From assembly GCA_020850535.1 (NCBI GenBank), contig JADZEM010000135.1:123102-187101 (forward strand): a DNA stretch of 64,000 nt, written 5' to 3'. The position numbers and the translations under genes are program-made. Under the pieces are notes generated by a model. It saw only the letters and a list, made by a program, of their open reading frames with translations, did no database searches and had not been told where the DNA came from. The stretch is from Chloroflexota bacterium (lineage in GTDB: Bacteria > Chloroflexota > UBA6077 > JACCZL01). This document shows positions 51,091 to 60,276 of the stretch, one piece after another; positions within the stretch are counted from its first letter, which is position 1, and the number at the start of each line of letters is the position of its first letter.

Positions 51091-52293
51091 ATGTCTACCG
51101 GCCGCTCGTTTGGTGACCTGAACCCGCCGACTCGCCTCCTGCTCGGATCTGGCCCCAGCAACCCGGAGCCGCGCGTCCTGCGGGCGCTCGGCATGCCGCT
51201 GATCGGCCAGTTCGACCCCGCCTTCACGGCGATCATGGACGAGGTCTCCGAGCTGTCGCGCAGGGTCTTCCGCACCGAGAACCGGCAGGCGTTCCCGGTC
51301 TCGGGGTCGTCACGGTCGGGTCTGGAGGCGGCGATTGCCAGCCTCGTGGAGCCGGGCGACCGGGTGGTCGTGGGCAACTTCGGGCGGTTCGGCGACCTGT
51401 TCTGTGAGATCGCACGGCGGTACGGGGCCGAGGTGGTGGACGTGCGGACGCCCTGGGGGCAGATCGTCGAGCCGGACGCCGTCATCCGCGAGCTGCGGGC
51501 CGCCCGCACGAAGCTGGTGGCCATCGTCCACGCCGACACCTCGACCGGCGTCGCGCAGCCGCTGGCCGAGATCGGCGCGGCCTGCCGCGAGCACGACGCC
51601 CTGCTGGTGGTGGACGCCGTCCTGAGCCTCGGCGGCTGCCGGGTCGAGACGGACGCCTGGAACGTGGACGTGGCGATCTCGGGCCTGCAAAAGTGCCTGG
51701 GCGGCCCGAGCGGCATGGCCCCGCTGACCTACAACGCCCGCGCCGAAGCGGCGATGCAGGCTCGCACGGGCGCCCCGGCCACGAACTACCTGGACCTGCT
51801 CCAGTTGCAGGCGTACTGGGGACCGGATCGGCTGAACCACCACACCGCGCCGACGAGCATGGTCTACGCCCTGCGCGAGGCCCTGCGAATCATCGACGAA
51901 GAAGGGCTGGAGCCGCGCTGGGAGCGTCACCGCCGGGTGAACGGCGCGCTGGTCGCCGGCCTGGAGGCGATGGGGCTGAGCCTGTTCGGGGACCGCGCCT
52001 ACAAGGCCCCGATGATCGCGCTGGTGACGGTGCCGGACGGCATCGACGAGGCCGGCGTGCGCCAGCAGCTGCTGGAGGAGCACGGCATCGAGATCATGGC
52101 GGCCTTCGGGGAGCTGAACGGGAAGGTCTGGCGCATCGGGCTGATGGGCTACAACGCGCGGTTCGAGAACGCCATCCGCGTGCTCGGAGCGCTTGAGCAG
52201 GTGCTGGTCGGCCGCGGCTTCCGCCTGCCGACGGGCGCTGGCGTCGCGGCGGCGCGCGCAGCAGCCCAGGAGGCAGCGGCCCTGCCCGCGTAG
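51091..52293 (+). CDS. Class V aminotransferase (alanine-glyoxylate type)
   Basis: A 400-residue PLP enzyme. It has GPSNPEPRVL near residue 21, SGSSRSGLEA (71-80), HADTSTGVAQPL (147-158), VVDAVLSLGG with D175 and SGLQKCLGGPSGMAPL with the Schiff-base K201. The pattern matches alanine/serine-glyoxylate and ureidoglycine-glyoxylate aminotransferases; which donor is used cannot be read. The extended LTYNARAEAAM after the active site is reminiscent of the PucG branch. GAGGGAGGCC precedes the ATG. Confidence 0.9.
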   Translation: MSTGRSFGDLNPPTRLLLGSGPSNPEPRVLRALGMPLIGQFDPAFTAIMDEVSELSRRVFRTENRQAFPVSGSSRSGLEAAIASLVEPGDRVVVGNFGRFGDLFCEIARRYGAEVVDVRTPWGQIVEPDAVIRELRAARTKLVAIVHADTSTGVAQPLAEIGAACREHDALLVVDAVLSLGGCRVETDAWNVDVAISGLQKCLGGPSGMAPLTYNARAEAAMQARTGAPATNYLDLLQLQAYWGPDRLNHHTAPTSMVYALREALRIIDEEGLEPRWERHRRVNGALVAGLEAMGLSLFGDRAYKAPMIALVTVPDGIDEAGVRQQLLEEHGIEIMAAFGELNGKVWRIGLMGYNARFENAIRVLGALEQVLVGRGFRLPTGAGVAAARAAAQEAAALPA

Positions 52294-52499
52294 GCCGCGC
52301 GGGACAGCGCGGTCCCGGCGACGAGTGCCCGCCGGCCCCCGCCGGCATGGTCCCTGCTGAGACTGACGGTGGTGTCGTTGTAGCGCGTGTGTCGAAAACC
52401 CGCCGCCTCGTTCGACGTTCTTGATGAGCGCCGACTGTTCGCCTTGAAGGCCGACGAGTGTGGCGCGGCACAACATCCCCACCGGGAGGGCGTAGCCCC

Positions 52500-52892
52500 A
52501 TGCGAATGATCTTTGTGAACCTGCCCGTGAAGAACCTGACGGCGTCGCGGGACTTCTTCGACGCGCTGGGCTTCAGCTTCAATCCGGAGTACTCCAACGA
52601 GAAGGCCGCCTGCATGATCGTGGACGAGAACATCTTCGTCATGCTGCTGACCGAGCCGTTCTTTCAGGGCTTCATCAACGGCGAGATCGCCGACGCGACG
52701 AAGACGACTGAGGTGTTGACGTGCCTCTCGGCCAGCAGCCCCGAGGAGGTCGACAGCCTGATCTCGAAGGCGCTGGCGGCCGGCGGCAAGCCCTGGAAGC
52801 CGACCTCCGCGCAGGGACCGATGTACGGGGGCAGCTTCCAGGATCTCGACGGGCACGTGTGGGAGCTGATGCACATGGCGCAAGCCGAGTAG
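52500..52892 (+). CDS. VOC-superfamily (glyoxalase-like) protein
   Basis: A 130-residue protein with the paired beta-alpha-beta-beta-beta fold of the vicinal-oxygen-chelate superfamily. It reads MIFVNLPVKNLTASRDFFDALGFSF at the start and YGGSFQDLDGHVWELMHM at the end, where the Asp-His-Glu pattern may give metal ligands. This resembles the PhnB/extradiol-like group used in resistance or small-molecule chemistry. GGGAGGG lies about 10 bases before the ATG. Confidence 0.88.
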   Translation: MRMIFVNLPVKNLTASRDFFDALGFSFNPEYSNEKAACMIVDENIFVMLLTEPFFQGFINGEIADATKTTEVLTCLSASSPEEVDSLISKALAAGGKPWKPTSAQGPMYGGSFQDLDGHVWELMHMAQAE

Positions 52893-52944
52893 GCGGTAGA
52901 CGGAGTCGGGCGAGCCCTTCACCTTGCTCGCGGGCTCGCTTCCC

Positions 52945-53991
52945 TCAGCGCACCCGGGCGAACTTCTGGAACGTGTGGCAGTCGGCCGGAGTATCGCCCC
53001 GGCTGACGCCGAAGGTGTAGGTCACTTCCCCGACGTACAGGCTGCCCGCGCTGTCGAGCGCCAGGCTGTGCGGCGCGCAGAGCAGCCCGGGATCGCAGCG
53101 GTTCGGGCCGCCCCAGCGCGAGAGGACGCTGCCGTCCGGGGCCAGCACGCTGATGCGGGCCGGCGCGTCCACCTCGTTACGGCCCAGCCGCTGCGACACC
53201 TCCCCGACCCGCCGCCACAGCTCGGCCACGTAGACCACGCCATCAGCATCGATCTGGAGCTGCGTCGGCCGCTGGGTGTCCAGCCACTCGGCCAGGAAGT
53301 CGCCGTCTGCCGTGAAGATCTGGATGCGGTCGTTCTCGCGGTCGGCCACGAAGACGCGCCCATCCGGATGGACCGCGATGCCGTGGGGCAGGTTGAACTG
53401 CCCCGGCCCGAGGCCCGGCTCGCCCCAGGACTGCTTGAGCGTGCCGTCAGCCGCGAACCGGTGCACCCGCGCATTCCCGTAGCCGTCGGAGACGTAGAAG
53501 TCAGCGCCCGCGCCGCCCGGCGCAAACGCGAGATTCGTCGGGCGGTTGAATGGCGGCCCACCGCGCTCGATCGAGTCGAGGAGCGTCGAGCCGGAGATGC
53601 CCGGCTGTGGCCCGATGTAGCCGGTGTCGGATGGCTCGCCCTCATGCCCGAGCGTCAGCAGCACCTCACCGTCTGGCGTGAACTTCTTGACGGTGTGGTT
53701 GCCGTCGTCCACGCACCAGACCGCGCCATCTGGCCCGATGGTGATGCCGTGTGCGCTGCCATGCGGCCGGTCCTGAAAACGGCCTTCGCCCCAGGAGCGG
53801 ATGAAGCGGCCGTCACGGTCGTAGACGATGACGCGCGGCGTGCCGCGGGTGTAGAGGTAGACGCGGTCCTCGGCGTCCGTGGCCACGCCGGCCACGTCGG
53901 CGTGCGTCCACCCGCCCGGCAGCTGCTCCCAGCCCTCAACAACGGTGTAGCGGTAGGCACCCTGCCCGAACGTCTGCCCGGTCGCTGTCAT
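52945..53991 (-). CDS. NHL-repeat beta-propeller protein
   Basis: A 348-residue protein built of about six propeller blades with NHL-type motifs. Examples are GVATDAEDRVYLYTRG, GITIGPDGAVWCVDDGNHTVKKF, GIAVHPDGRVFVADRENDRIQIF and SLALDSAGSLYVGEV. There is no signal peptide, so it is probably cytoplasmic. NHL propellers can be lactonase-like enzymes (peptidylglycine lyase or SMP-30 type) or binding scaffolds; no calcium or zinc site is certain. GGAGG lies eight bases before the ATG. Convergent with the VOC gene. Confidence 0.87.
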   Translation of the reverse strand: MTATGQTFGQGAYRYTVVEGWEQLPGGWTHADVAGVATDAEDRVYLYTRGTPRVIVYDRDGRFIRSWGEGRFQDRPHGSAHGITIGPDGAVWCVDDGNHTVKKFTPDGEVLLTLGHEGEPSDTGYIGPQPGISGSTLLDSIERGGPPFNRPTNLAFAPGGAGADFYVSDGYGNARVHRFAADGTLKQSWGEPGLGPGQFNLPHGIAVHPDGRVFVADRENDRIQIFTADGDFLAEWLDTQRPTQLQIDADGVVYVAELWRRVGEVSQRLGRNEVDAPARISVLAPDGSVLSRWGGPNRCDPGLLCAPHSLALDSAGSLYVGEVTYTFGVSRGDTPADCHTFQKFARVR

Positions 53992-54112
53992 AGCCCTGGC
54001 CTCCCACCTGCGACGGTACCCGCCGCCGGGCGCAGATGCAAGGATGACGACAGCCTGTGTGACCTTACCCCGGTCCCCCGGGAGACCTCACCCCCGACGC
54101 TGCACGGCGCAA

Positions 54113-57100
54113 CTATCGACTGCGTCGACATCCCTCTCCGACGCGGAGAGGGGGAGGCTCAATACGGCTCCCCCTCTCCGCGTCGCAGCGGGGTGGGGGT
54201 GAGGGAGCCCCCGTGACGGCGGTCAGCAACGCCTTGACCTCGGCGGCCACGTCGGCGGACATCGGGCTGGCGGCGGCACGCTCCAGGTCGGCGAGGGCGG
54301 CCGGGCGATCCGAGGCCGCCCGCAGCTCGGCGCGCGCCAGCAGGGCCGGGGCCAGCTCCAGCGTGTCGTCCATGCCCTCGGCCAGCGCCACGGCGCGCTC
54401 GACGAGCGGCCCGCCATCGTCAGGCTGCCCCCGGCTGACCAGGAACCGCCCCAGGCGCCCGAGCGCAGCCACGGTCCGAATCCCGGGGTCCATCTGCTCG
54501 GCAATGTCGGCGGCTTCCCGGTAGAGAGCCTCGGCACGGTCCCAGATCCCCAGCCGCTCGTGGAGCAGCCCCAGGCCCAGCAGGCTGTCGATCGTGCTGA
54601 CCCGATGTCCGACGCGCCGCTGCACCTCCAGCGCCCGCTCGTAGCAGACCAGGGCGTCCGGCAGCCGTCCCTGCGCTGCCAGCACCGCCCCGAGGGCCGC
54701 GTTGCACTCGGCGGCGTGGCGGTCGCCCACTTCAAGGGCCAGCACCCGCCCGCGTTCGGCCCACTTGTAGGCCGGCTCCAGGTCGCCTTCGGCCAGGAGG
54801 ATGCGGCTCATACGCTGGCAGGCCAGGACCGTTCGCCGCTCGCCGGCGGCGTCGCGGTAGAAGGCCGCCGCCTGCTGGATGTGCGTGCGCGCCTCCGCGA
54901 ACCGCCCCGCGAGGTAGAGCTGCGTCCCGTAGTTCTCGTGGGCCGTGGCGATCTGGAGCTTGTTGCCGCCAAGCTGCACCGCCGCCAGCGCTCGCTCGTA
55001 CTGGACGGTGGCGGCGGCGGACTGCCCGCTCCACATCTGGGCGAGCGCCATCATGCAGTTGCCTCGGAAGCGCAGGAGCGGATCGTCCGTCCGCTCGCCG
55101 GCGTCGAGGATGTGGCGGCCGGCCGCCAGGGCATCGGCAAACCGCCCCTGCACGAGGTACGGGAACGCCTGGTCGTAGCGCAGCGCGAGCAGCATGCTGG
55201 CAGCCTGCGGCTCGTCGGCGACCGGCGCGAGGGCGGCCATCGCGTCGTCGTAGGCGGCCAGGGCGCTCGGCATGTCGACGACCTGTTCCAACCCCCGCCC
55301 GATGGCCCCGTAGGCCCGCGAGCGACGATACGGATCGTCGGTCAGGTCGAGCACCTGCCGGAACGTGCGGATCGCGTCCTGCCAGAGGCCCAGGTCGTGC
55401 TCGGCCATGCCGCGCCCCTGGAGCACGTCGATCTCGACGGCCGCATCGGGCGGGCTGCCCTGCCGCCGACGCAGGGTGAGCAGATCGTGAGCGCGGGTGA
55501 AGTGACGCAACGCCTCGCGATGCGCGGAGAGGCCGGCCGCCCGCCGTCCGGCCACCACGCCGAACCGCAGGGCCTTCTCGGCCGTCGGCGCGACGCTCGC
55601 CGCCTCGGCGAAGTGATGCGCCAGCTCGGCGGCTCGCTCGTCAGCCCGCGCGCCGGCTGCCGCTTCGATGGCCGTGCCGGCCCGAGCGTGGAACGTTGCC
55701 CGGCGTGGCCCGCTCAAACGGTGGTACAGCGCCTCGCGGATCATGGCGTGGGCGAAGCGGTAGCCGGCGGCCGTCTCCCGGACCAGCTGGGCCGAGATGG
55801 CGTCGTCCAGAACGGCCAGCACCTGGGTGCTGTCGTCAGGGGCCAGCGCGGCCAGCAGCGTCGGCAGGTCGAACGCCTGCCCGAGCACGGCGGCCATCGC
55901 CAGCGTCTCGCGGCCGCCGGGCGGGACGCGGTCAAAGCGGCGCTCGATGACGCTCTCGACGACGGGCGGCAGGGCTGGCAACTGGCCGCGCGCACCCGCC
56001 ACAACGTACCAGACGCCGCCCCGCTCCTCGATACGCTCCTCCTCGCGCAGGGCCAGCGCAAGCTGCTCGGTGAACAGGGGGTTGCCCTCCGTCACCCCGA
56101 AGAGGGCGTCAGCCAGAGGCTCGCTGGCGGCGCCCTTGAGCCGCGCCGCGATCAGCGTGCGGGTATCTTCGCGGCTCAGCGGCGGCAGACGCAGCTCCTG
56201 GGCGCTGCCGCTCCGACGGAGGCCGCTCAGGAGTCGGTCGAGCGGCCGGCCGGCCTGGACGTCCTCCGGCCGGAACGTGCCGACCAGCACCAGCCGCAGC
56301 CGGCGGGTCTGACGCGCGAGGTACTGGAGCACCTCCAGGGTTGCGCCGTCGGCCGCGTGGAGGTCTTCCAGGCAGAGCAGCGTCGGCGTCCGCATCGCCA
56401 GCACGCGCATGCAGCCGTGAACGGCGGCGAGCAGGCGGCTCGGCTCGGAGGTGGTGGAGACGGCATCCAGGCGAGCCTCACCCAGGTGGTAGCGCAGCTC
56501 GGGGACGATGGGCACGAGGTCGGTGGCGAGATGCCCAAGCTCGGCGTGCAGGTGCTCGGGGGGCTGGGCCAGCAGGTAGTCGCAGAGGGCGTCACGGATC
56601 GGGGCGTAGGGCGAGGGCGTCTCGCGGTCGAAGCTGCCGCCGGCCAGGCAGAGGTAGCCCATCGCGCGGGCCTCGGCCACGATCAGCCCGGCCAGGGCGC
56701 TCTTGCCGGCCCCGGCCGGCGCGCCGATCAGCAGGGTCTGCCCCTCGGCCAACCCGGCCTGGAGCGTCTGGCGGGTCACGGTCAGCGCATCCTCACGCCC
56801 GAGCAACGCGCCGGGCGAGGGGAAGGGGTAGGTTGGGGCGTAGGTGGACGGGTCGGGGAGGACCGGCCAGGAGGTCGGCCCGCCGAGCGGCGGCGATGGA
56901 TTGCCCGGTGACGCGGGCGCCACGCCAGCCGGCGACGGTGCGGCGCCGGCGCCTGACGGCAGCACGGCAGGTGGCGCGTTGGGTGGCACGCCAGGAGACG
57001 CGGGCGTTGTGCCGGGCGCCGGCGGGCCGGCCGGCCGGGTTGCCCCCGGCCTCGGCTCGGCTGCGCCGCTCGCGATGCGCTGGCGCACGGCCTGGGTCTC

Positions 57101-58552
57101 GTCGGCGGGAGCGACCTGCACATCGCGCTGCAACGCCTCTTCGAGCCGCTGGTAGACCTTCAGCGCCTCGGCCCGCCGACCGTGGCGGGCCTGGAGCAGC
57201 ATCAGCTCGCGGGCGGCGCGCTCGTCAGAAGGATCGGCGTCGAGCAGTCGCTGGAGGGCGGCTTCGGCTGCCTGGATCTCGCCGCGCCCCTCGCGGCGGC
57301 CGGCCAGTTCGAGCTGCAACGTCACCCAGAGGCGCTTCAGCTCCGCGCGGCGGGGGGCGGCCCAATCGTGGTACACGTCGTCGGGGAGGAAGTCGCCGAG
57401 GTAGAGGCGGTCGGCCGCCTCCAGCAGCGGGACGGGGTCGGCGGCGTGGCGAGCCTCCGCCAGCAGCCGCTCGAACTCGTCGGCGTCCACCCAGACGGGC
57501 GGCTCAGCCCGCACGCTGACCACCTCGGGCGTGTGCTGGAGGACGCTGTCGCGGGCGTCGACGTCTGGCTCCAGCAGGTCGCGGAGCCGCTTGACCGCCG
57601 TGCGAAAGGTGGTCAGCACCGCGCCGCGCGGGGAGTCCGGCCAGAACAGCTCGTGGGCCTGGTCACGCGGGAGGCGGCGGCCGGGCCGGGCGAGCAGGCA
57701 CTTGAACAGCTGCAGCCCCTTGTTCAGGCCCGGCGCGGCGGCCAGGTCAACCAGATCGCCGCCGCGCTCGACGGCGAACTGCCCGAGCATCCGGACGCGG
57801 AACGGCTGCGGCTCGGAGCCGGCCCGCTGGCGAGGCGCGGCGGTGCGGGCGCGCCGTGACGGCGTGTCCGAGGCCACGCTGGCGGCCGGACCAGCAGCAG
57901 GCGTCAGGTCGGTCGGACGGGCGCTCCCGGCCGGCCCGCCCGGCCGGCTGCTCTCGGATGACCCGCCGGCAGAGGCTGGGAGGCTGGCCGCCTCGACCCG
58001 GTAGACCACGGCCGGCGCGGAGCTGTCGCGCCGGTCGAGCCGCCCGATAGGGCGCAGGCGCAGCTCGGGCGGGCCGGCCCCGCCCAGGAGCGCGACGAAG
58101 GCCGCCGAGGCCAGGATCTGCCCGGGCGGGCAGACGCGGAGCAACTGGCGCAGGTAGGCGCGGGCAGCATCGGCGTCGGGGCCGCCGTCCTCGTCGCGGC
58201 CGGCGGACGGCCCCGCGCTGGCGGACGGCCCCGCGCTGGCGTGCAGCGCCACGCGAAGGCCCGGCCACCGCGCGTCCTGGCTGGCCGCCACGATACCGAC
58301 CGCGGCGGCTGCCGCGCCGGCGGGCCGGGCAAACATGGCCCAGAGGCCGCCGTCTCTGGTCTGCACGATCTGACCACCGTGCCTGTGCACCACGTCCCGC
58401 AGGGCGGCCCAGGAGGGGTGGGTATCATGGGAGTCGGCAGGGGCGGGGCTGGCCAGGACACATCCTGCCGGGGCAGAGCTGGGCAGGCCGGCCTGCTGAC
58501 GGTCCACGGCAGCCGCCAGGAGTGCCACGCCTCCAGCAGACTGCTCGACCAC
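54113..58552 (-). CDS. Giant regulator: cyclase-like, BTAD, AAA ATPase, TPR
   Basis: A 1479-residue protein. Residues 45-190 (HGGQIVQTRDGGLWAMF, LRVALHASAG, PPGQILASAAFVALL) resemble a class III nucleotide-cyclase fold but lack the metal-binding start. Residues 250-345 are an OmpR-like winged helix and 350-495 the bacterial activator domain (BTAD). A Pro/Ala linker leads to an AAA/NTPase domain with Walker A GAPAGAGKSA (609-618) and Walker B LLCLEDLHAAD. Residues from ~1000 to 1440 are TPR helices. It is a STAND-type, probably ligand-sensing regulator like those of the AfsR/SARP group. The last ~30 residues come from a fold-back repeat. The GTG start follows AAGGGG. Confidence 0.88.
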   Translation of the reverse strand: MVEQSAGGVALLAAAVDRQQAGLPSSAPAGCVLASPAPADSHDTHPSWAALRDVVHRHGGQIVQTRDGGLWAMFARPAGAAAAAVGIVAASQDARWPGLRVALHASAGPSASAGPSAGRDEDGGPDADAARAYLRQLLRVCPPGQILASAAFVALLGGAGPPELRLRPIGRLDRRDSSAPAVVYRVEAASLPASAGGSSESSRPGGPAGSARPTDLTPAAGPAASVASDTPSRRARTAAPRQRAGSEPQPFRVRMLGQFAVERGGDLVDLAAAPGLNKGLQLFKCLLARPGRRLPRDQAHELFWPDSPRGAVLTTFRTAVKRLRDLLEPDVDARDSVLQHTPEVVSVRAEPPVWVDADEFERLLAEARHAADPVPLLEAADRLYLGDFLPDDVYHDWAAPRRAELKRLWVTLQLELAGRREGRGEIQAAEAALQRLLDADPSDERAARELMLLQARHGRRAEALKVYQRLEEALQRDVQVAPADETQAVRQRIASGAAEPRPGATRPAGPPAPGTTPASPGVPPNAPPAVLPSGAGAAPSPAGVAPASPGNPSPPLGGPTSWPVLPDPSTYAPTYPFPSPGALLGREDALTVTRQTLQAGLAEGQTLLIGAPAGAGKSALAGLIVAEARAMGYLCLAGGSFDRETPSPYAPIRDALCDYLLAQPPEHLHAELGHLATDLVPIVPELRYHLGEARLDAVSTTSEPSRLLAAVHGCMRVLAMRTPTLLCLEDLHAADGATLEVLQYLARQTRRLRLVLVGTFRPEDVQAGRPLDRLLSGLRRSGSAQELRLPPLSREDTRTLIAARLKGAASEPLADALFGVTEGNPLFTEQLALALREEERIEERGGVWYVVAGARGQLPALPPVVESVIERRFDRVPPGGRETLAMAAVLGQAFDLPTLLAALAPDDSTQVLAVLDDAISAQLVRETAAGYRFAHAMIREALYHRLSGPRRATFHARAGTAIEAAAGARADERAAELAHHFAEAASVAPTAEKALRFGVVAGRRAAGLSAHREALRHFTRAHDLLTLRRRQGSPPDAAVEIDVLQGRGMAEHDLGLWQDAIRTFRQVLDLTDDPYRRSRAYGAIGRGLEQVVDMPSALAAYDDAMAALAPVADEPQAASMLLALRYDQAFPYLVQGRFADALAAGRHILDAGERTDDPLLRFRGNCMMALAQMWSGQSAAATVQYERALAAVQLGGNKLQIATAHENYGTQLYLAGRFAEARTHIQQAAAFYRDAAGERRTVLACQRMSRILLAEGDLEPAYKWAERGRVLALEVGDRHAAECNAALGAVLAAQGRLPDALVCYERALEVQRRVGHRVSTIDSLLGLGLLHERLGIWDRAEALYREAADIAEQMDPGIRTVAALGRLGRFLVSRGQPDDGGPLVERAVALAEGMDDTLELAPALLARAELRAASDRPAALADLERAAASPMSADVAAEVKALLTAVTGAPSPPPRCDAERGSRIEPPPLRVGEGCRRSR
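54139..54185. repeat. 18-bp inverted repeat CGACGCGGAGAGGGGGAG
   Basis: Perfect 18-bp arms at 54139-54156 and 54168-54185, with a smaller CCTCTCCG/CGGAGAGG stem at the left. It overlaps the 3' end of the giant regulator gene and encodes its last residues (PRCDAERGSRIEPPPLRVGEG). The same CCCCTCTCCGC motif occurs near 34440. Confidence 0.85.
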
Positions 58553-58786
58553 GTCAGACCCCTTCTCCGAACTCTGGGTCGTCTCTCGTGCGGACGACCG
58601 TCACACAGGCACGTACGGAACTGCGAGCGGCGGGCCACGTCGGGCCTGGATGATCCCGCCCAGTTTCGCCCTGTCCGGGGCCATGATAGCACCGTCTCTC
58701 GGATGGCGGCTGGCGGGAGCAGCGGTCAGGACACGCGCGTCATATCGCTTTTCCGTGAGGTACAGCTCTGACATGCTCGCGCACGT

Positions 58787-59002
58787 GTGGGGAACGCTTG
58801 CGTCACGAGAGGAGAACGAGGACGGCCGACCCTGTCGCCAACGGAACGAGCGGCTCGCGGGGGCGTGGCGAGCACCAGCGTGCGGGGAGTGTGGACCGAC
58901 GGCGAGATCGTGGACGTGACGGGCGTGGGCATCGTGCAGGGCACGGACGGCGCGAGCCGGCTGATCCTGCAGCCAGGGCAGGTGACGATGACGTGCCGGT
59001 AG
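58787..59002 (+). CDS. Possible small hypothetical protein
   Basis: A 71-residue frame. Its last ~45 residues (VRGVWTDGEIVDVTGVGIVQG, GASRLILQPGQVTMTC) look like a small beta domain rather than a chance translation. The start is uncertain: GTG at 58787 or a GTG at 58865, neither with a strong ribosome site. Divergent from the giant regulator gene, whose start is about 235 bp away; that gap holds nothing else I can support. Confidence 0.35.
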   Translation: MGNACVTRGERGRPTLSPTERAARGGVASTSVRGVWTDGEIVDVTGVGIVQGTDGASRLILQPGQVTMTCR

Positions 59003-59081
59003 CGCCCGAGAGGCGGGCGCGGGCGGCGCGGGCGTCGTCCCCCTGGGAGAGCGGACGAAATGCCCGCGCTCGCAGGGGGCG

Positions 59082-60131
59082 TCAGTAGCCGCGTTCCCAG
59101 TCCACCAGGTTCAGCAGCGGCTCGCCGGCCAGCGCGCGGCGCAGGTTCTCGCGGAAGATCACGAGCGGGCCGGCCGGCGGCTCCTCGGTCATCCCTGACG
59201 TGTGCGGCGTCAGGATGACGTTCTCGAACTGGAGCAGGGCCTCCGGCGGGCCATGCTCGAACTCACCCTCGTAGACGTCCGCCCCGAAGCCGCCGACCTG
59301 ACCCGAGCGCAGGGCGTCGGCCAACGCGGCCTCGTCGATCAGCTCGCCACGCGCGATGTTCAGCACGAACGCTCCCCGCTTGAGGGCGGCGAACGCCTCG
59401 GCGTTCATCAGGTGGTGCGTCTCGGCGGTCAGCTGCGAGCAGACCACCACGACATCGCTCTGGGCCAGCACGGCGTGCAGCTGGCTCGGCCGGTACAGCT
59501 CCTCGACGTGCGGCGTCGGCTCGCCCGAGCGGCGGGTACCGATGACCCGCATCCCGAGGGCGCTCGCCAGCCGCGCCACCTGCTGTCCGATGCCGCCCAG
59601 CCCGACGACGGCCAGCGTCTTCCCGGCCACGCCTTTCGCCGTGAACGCCTGCCGGTCCAACTGGCCGGCCGTGCGCTGGCTGAACGCGCGCGGCAGCTCC
59701 TTGAACAGGGCGAGGCAGACGGTGATGGCCCACTCGGCGATGGCGAGGGTGCTGCCCGCGCCACGGCCACTGCTGACGGGGACCGAGCCGCCCCAGAGGT
59801 CGCTGTTGTGCAGGTTGGAGACGCCGGCCGGGATCTGGTGCACGAAGCGGAGCCTGGGGGCGCGGCCGGCCAGGGTGAGCGGCGGCGGGAAGGTGATCAG
59901 CACGGCCTCGGCATCTGCGAGCAGGGCGTCGCGCTCGCGGCGCAGGTCGGGCGGATCGGGGAGATCCCAGAAGCGGCGCGGCAGGTACGATTCGGCGGTC
60001 TGACGAGGCCAATCAGCGACCAGCTCGCGCCCGAACGGCTCCCAGGCGTCCACCACCACGAGGCGGGGATCGACGGCGCGGATCTCCTGGACGCGCCCCT
60101 CGCTGAGCGGCGCGATCAGCACGACTTTCAT
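59082..60131 (-). CDS. D-isomer 2-hydroxyacid dehydrogenase
   Basis: A 349-residue NAD-dependent oxidoreductase. The catalytic region starts MKVVLIAPL. The nucleotide loop is VVGLGGIGQQ with an RRSGEP turn after strand 2. The active residues are Arg in NIARGELID, Glu in DVYEGEFE and His in LTPHTSGMT. This set fits the GhrA/phosphoglycerate-dehydrogenase-like group, which reduces or oxidises 2-keto or 2-hydroxy acids; the substrate is unknown. The ATG at 60131 follows a GGGGGAC run; the frame is open upstream to 60278. Confidence 0.88.
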   Translation of the reverse strand: MKVVLIAPLSEGRVQEIRAVDPRLVVVDAWEPFGRELVADWPRQTAESYLPRRFWDLPDPPDLRRERDALLADAEAVLITFPPPLTLAGRAPRLRFVHQIPAGVSNLHNSDLWGGSVPVSSGRGAGSTLAIAEWAITVCLALFKELPRAFSQRTAGQLDRQAFTAKGVAGKTLAVVGLGGIGQQVARLASALGMRVIGTRRSGEPTPHVEELYRPSQLHAVLAQSDVVVVCSQLTAETHHLMNAEAFAALKRGAFVLNIARGELIDEAALADALRSGQVGGFGADVYEGEFEHGPPEALLQFENVILTPHTSGMTEEPPAGPLVIFRENLRRALAGEPLLNLVDWERGY

Positions 60132-60276
60132 GCCCCGGTCCCCCTGTCTCGAAGTCAGCCGCGAACTGGGAAGATGGTAGCGGTCCGGAATATCCCCTGC
60201 TGCCCGCCCGTTCGGAAGCCCTGAGAGACTCGGGCACGCCGCCTGCACACCGGGCGGCGAGGGAGTGGCGAGCAGC

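Noticed and set aside
54560..56911. A 783-codon open frame antisense to the giant regulator
   Set aside because: Same reason; the minus strand carries the BTAD, Walker and TPR motifs, the plus strand has none.
59001..59019. GCGCCCGAGAGGCGGGCGC hairpin after the small gene at 58787
   Set aside because: No T-tract follows; in DNA this GC-rich such stems are common by chance.
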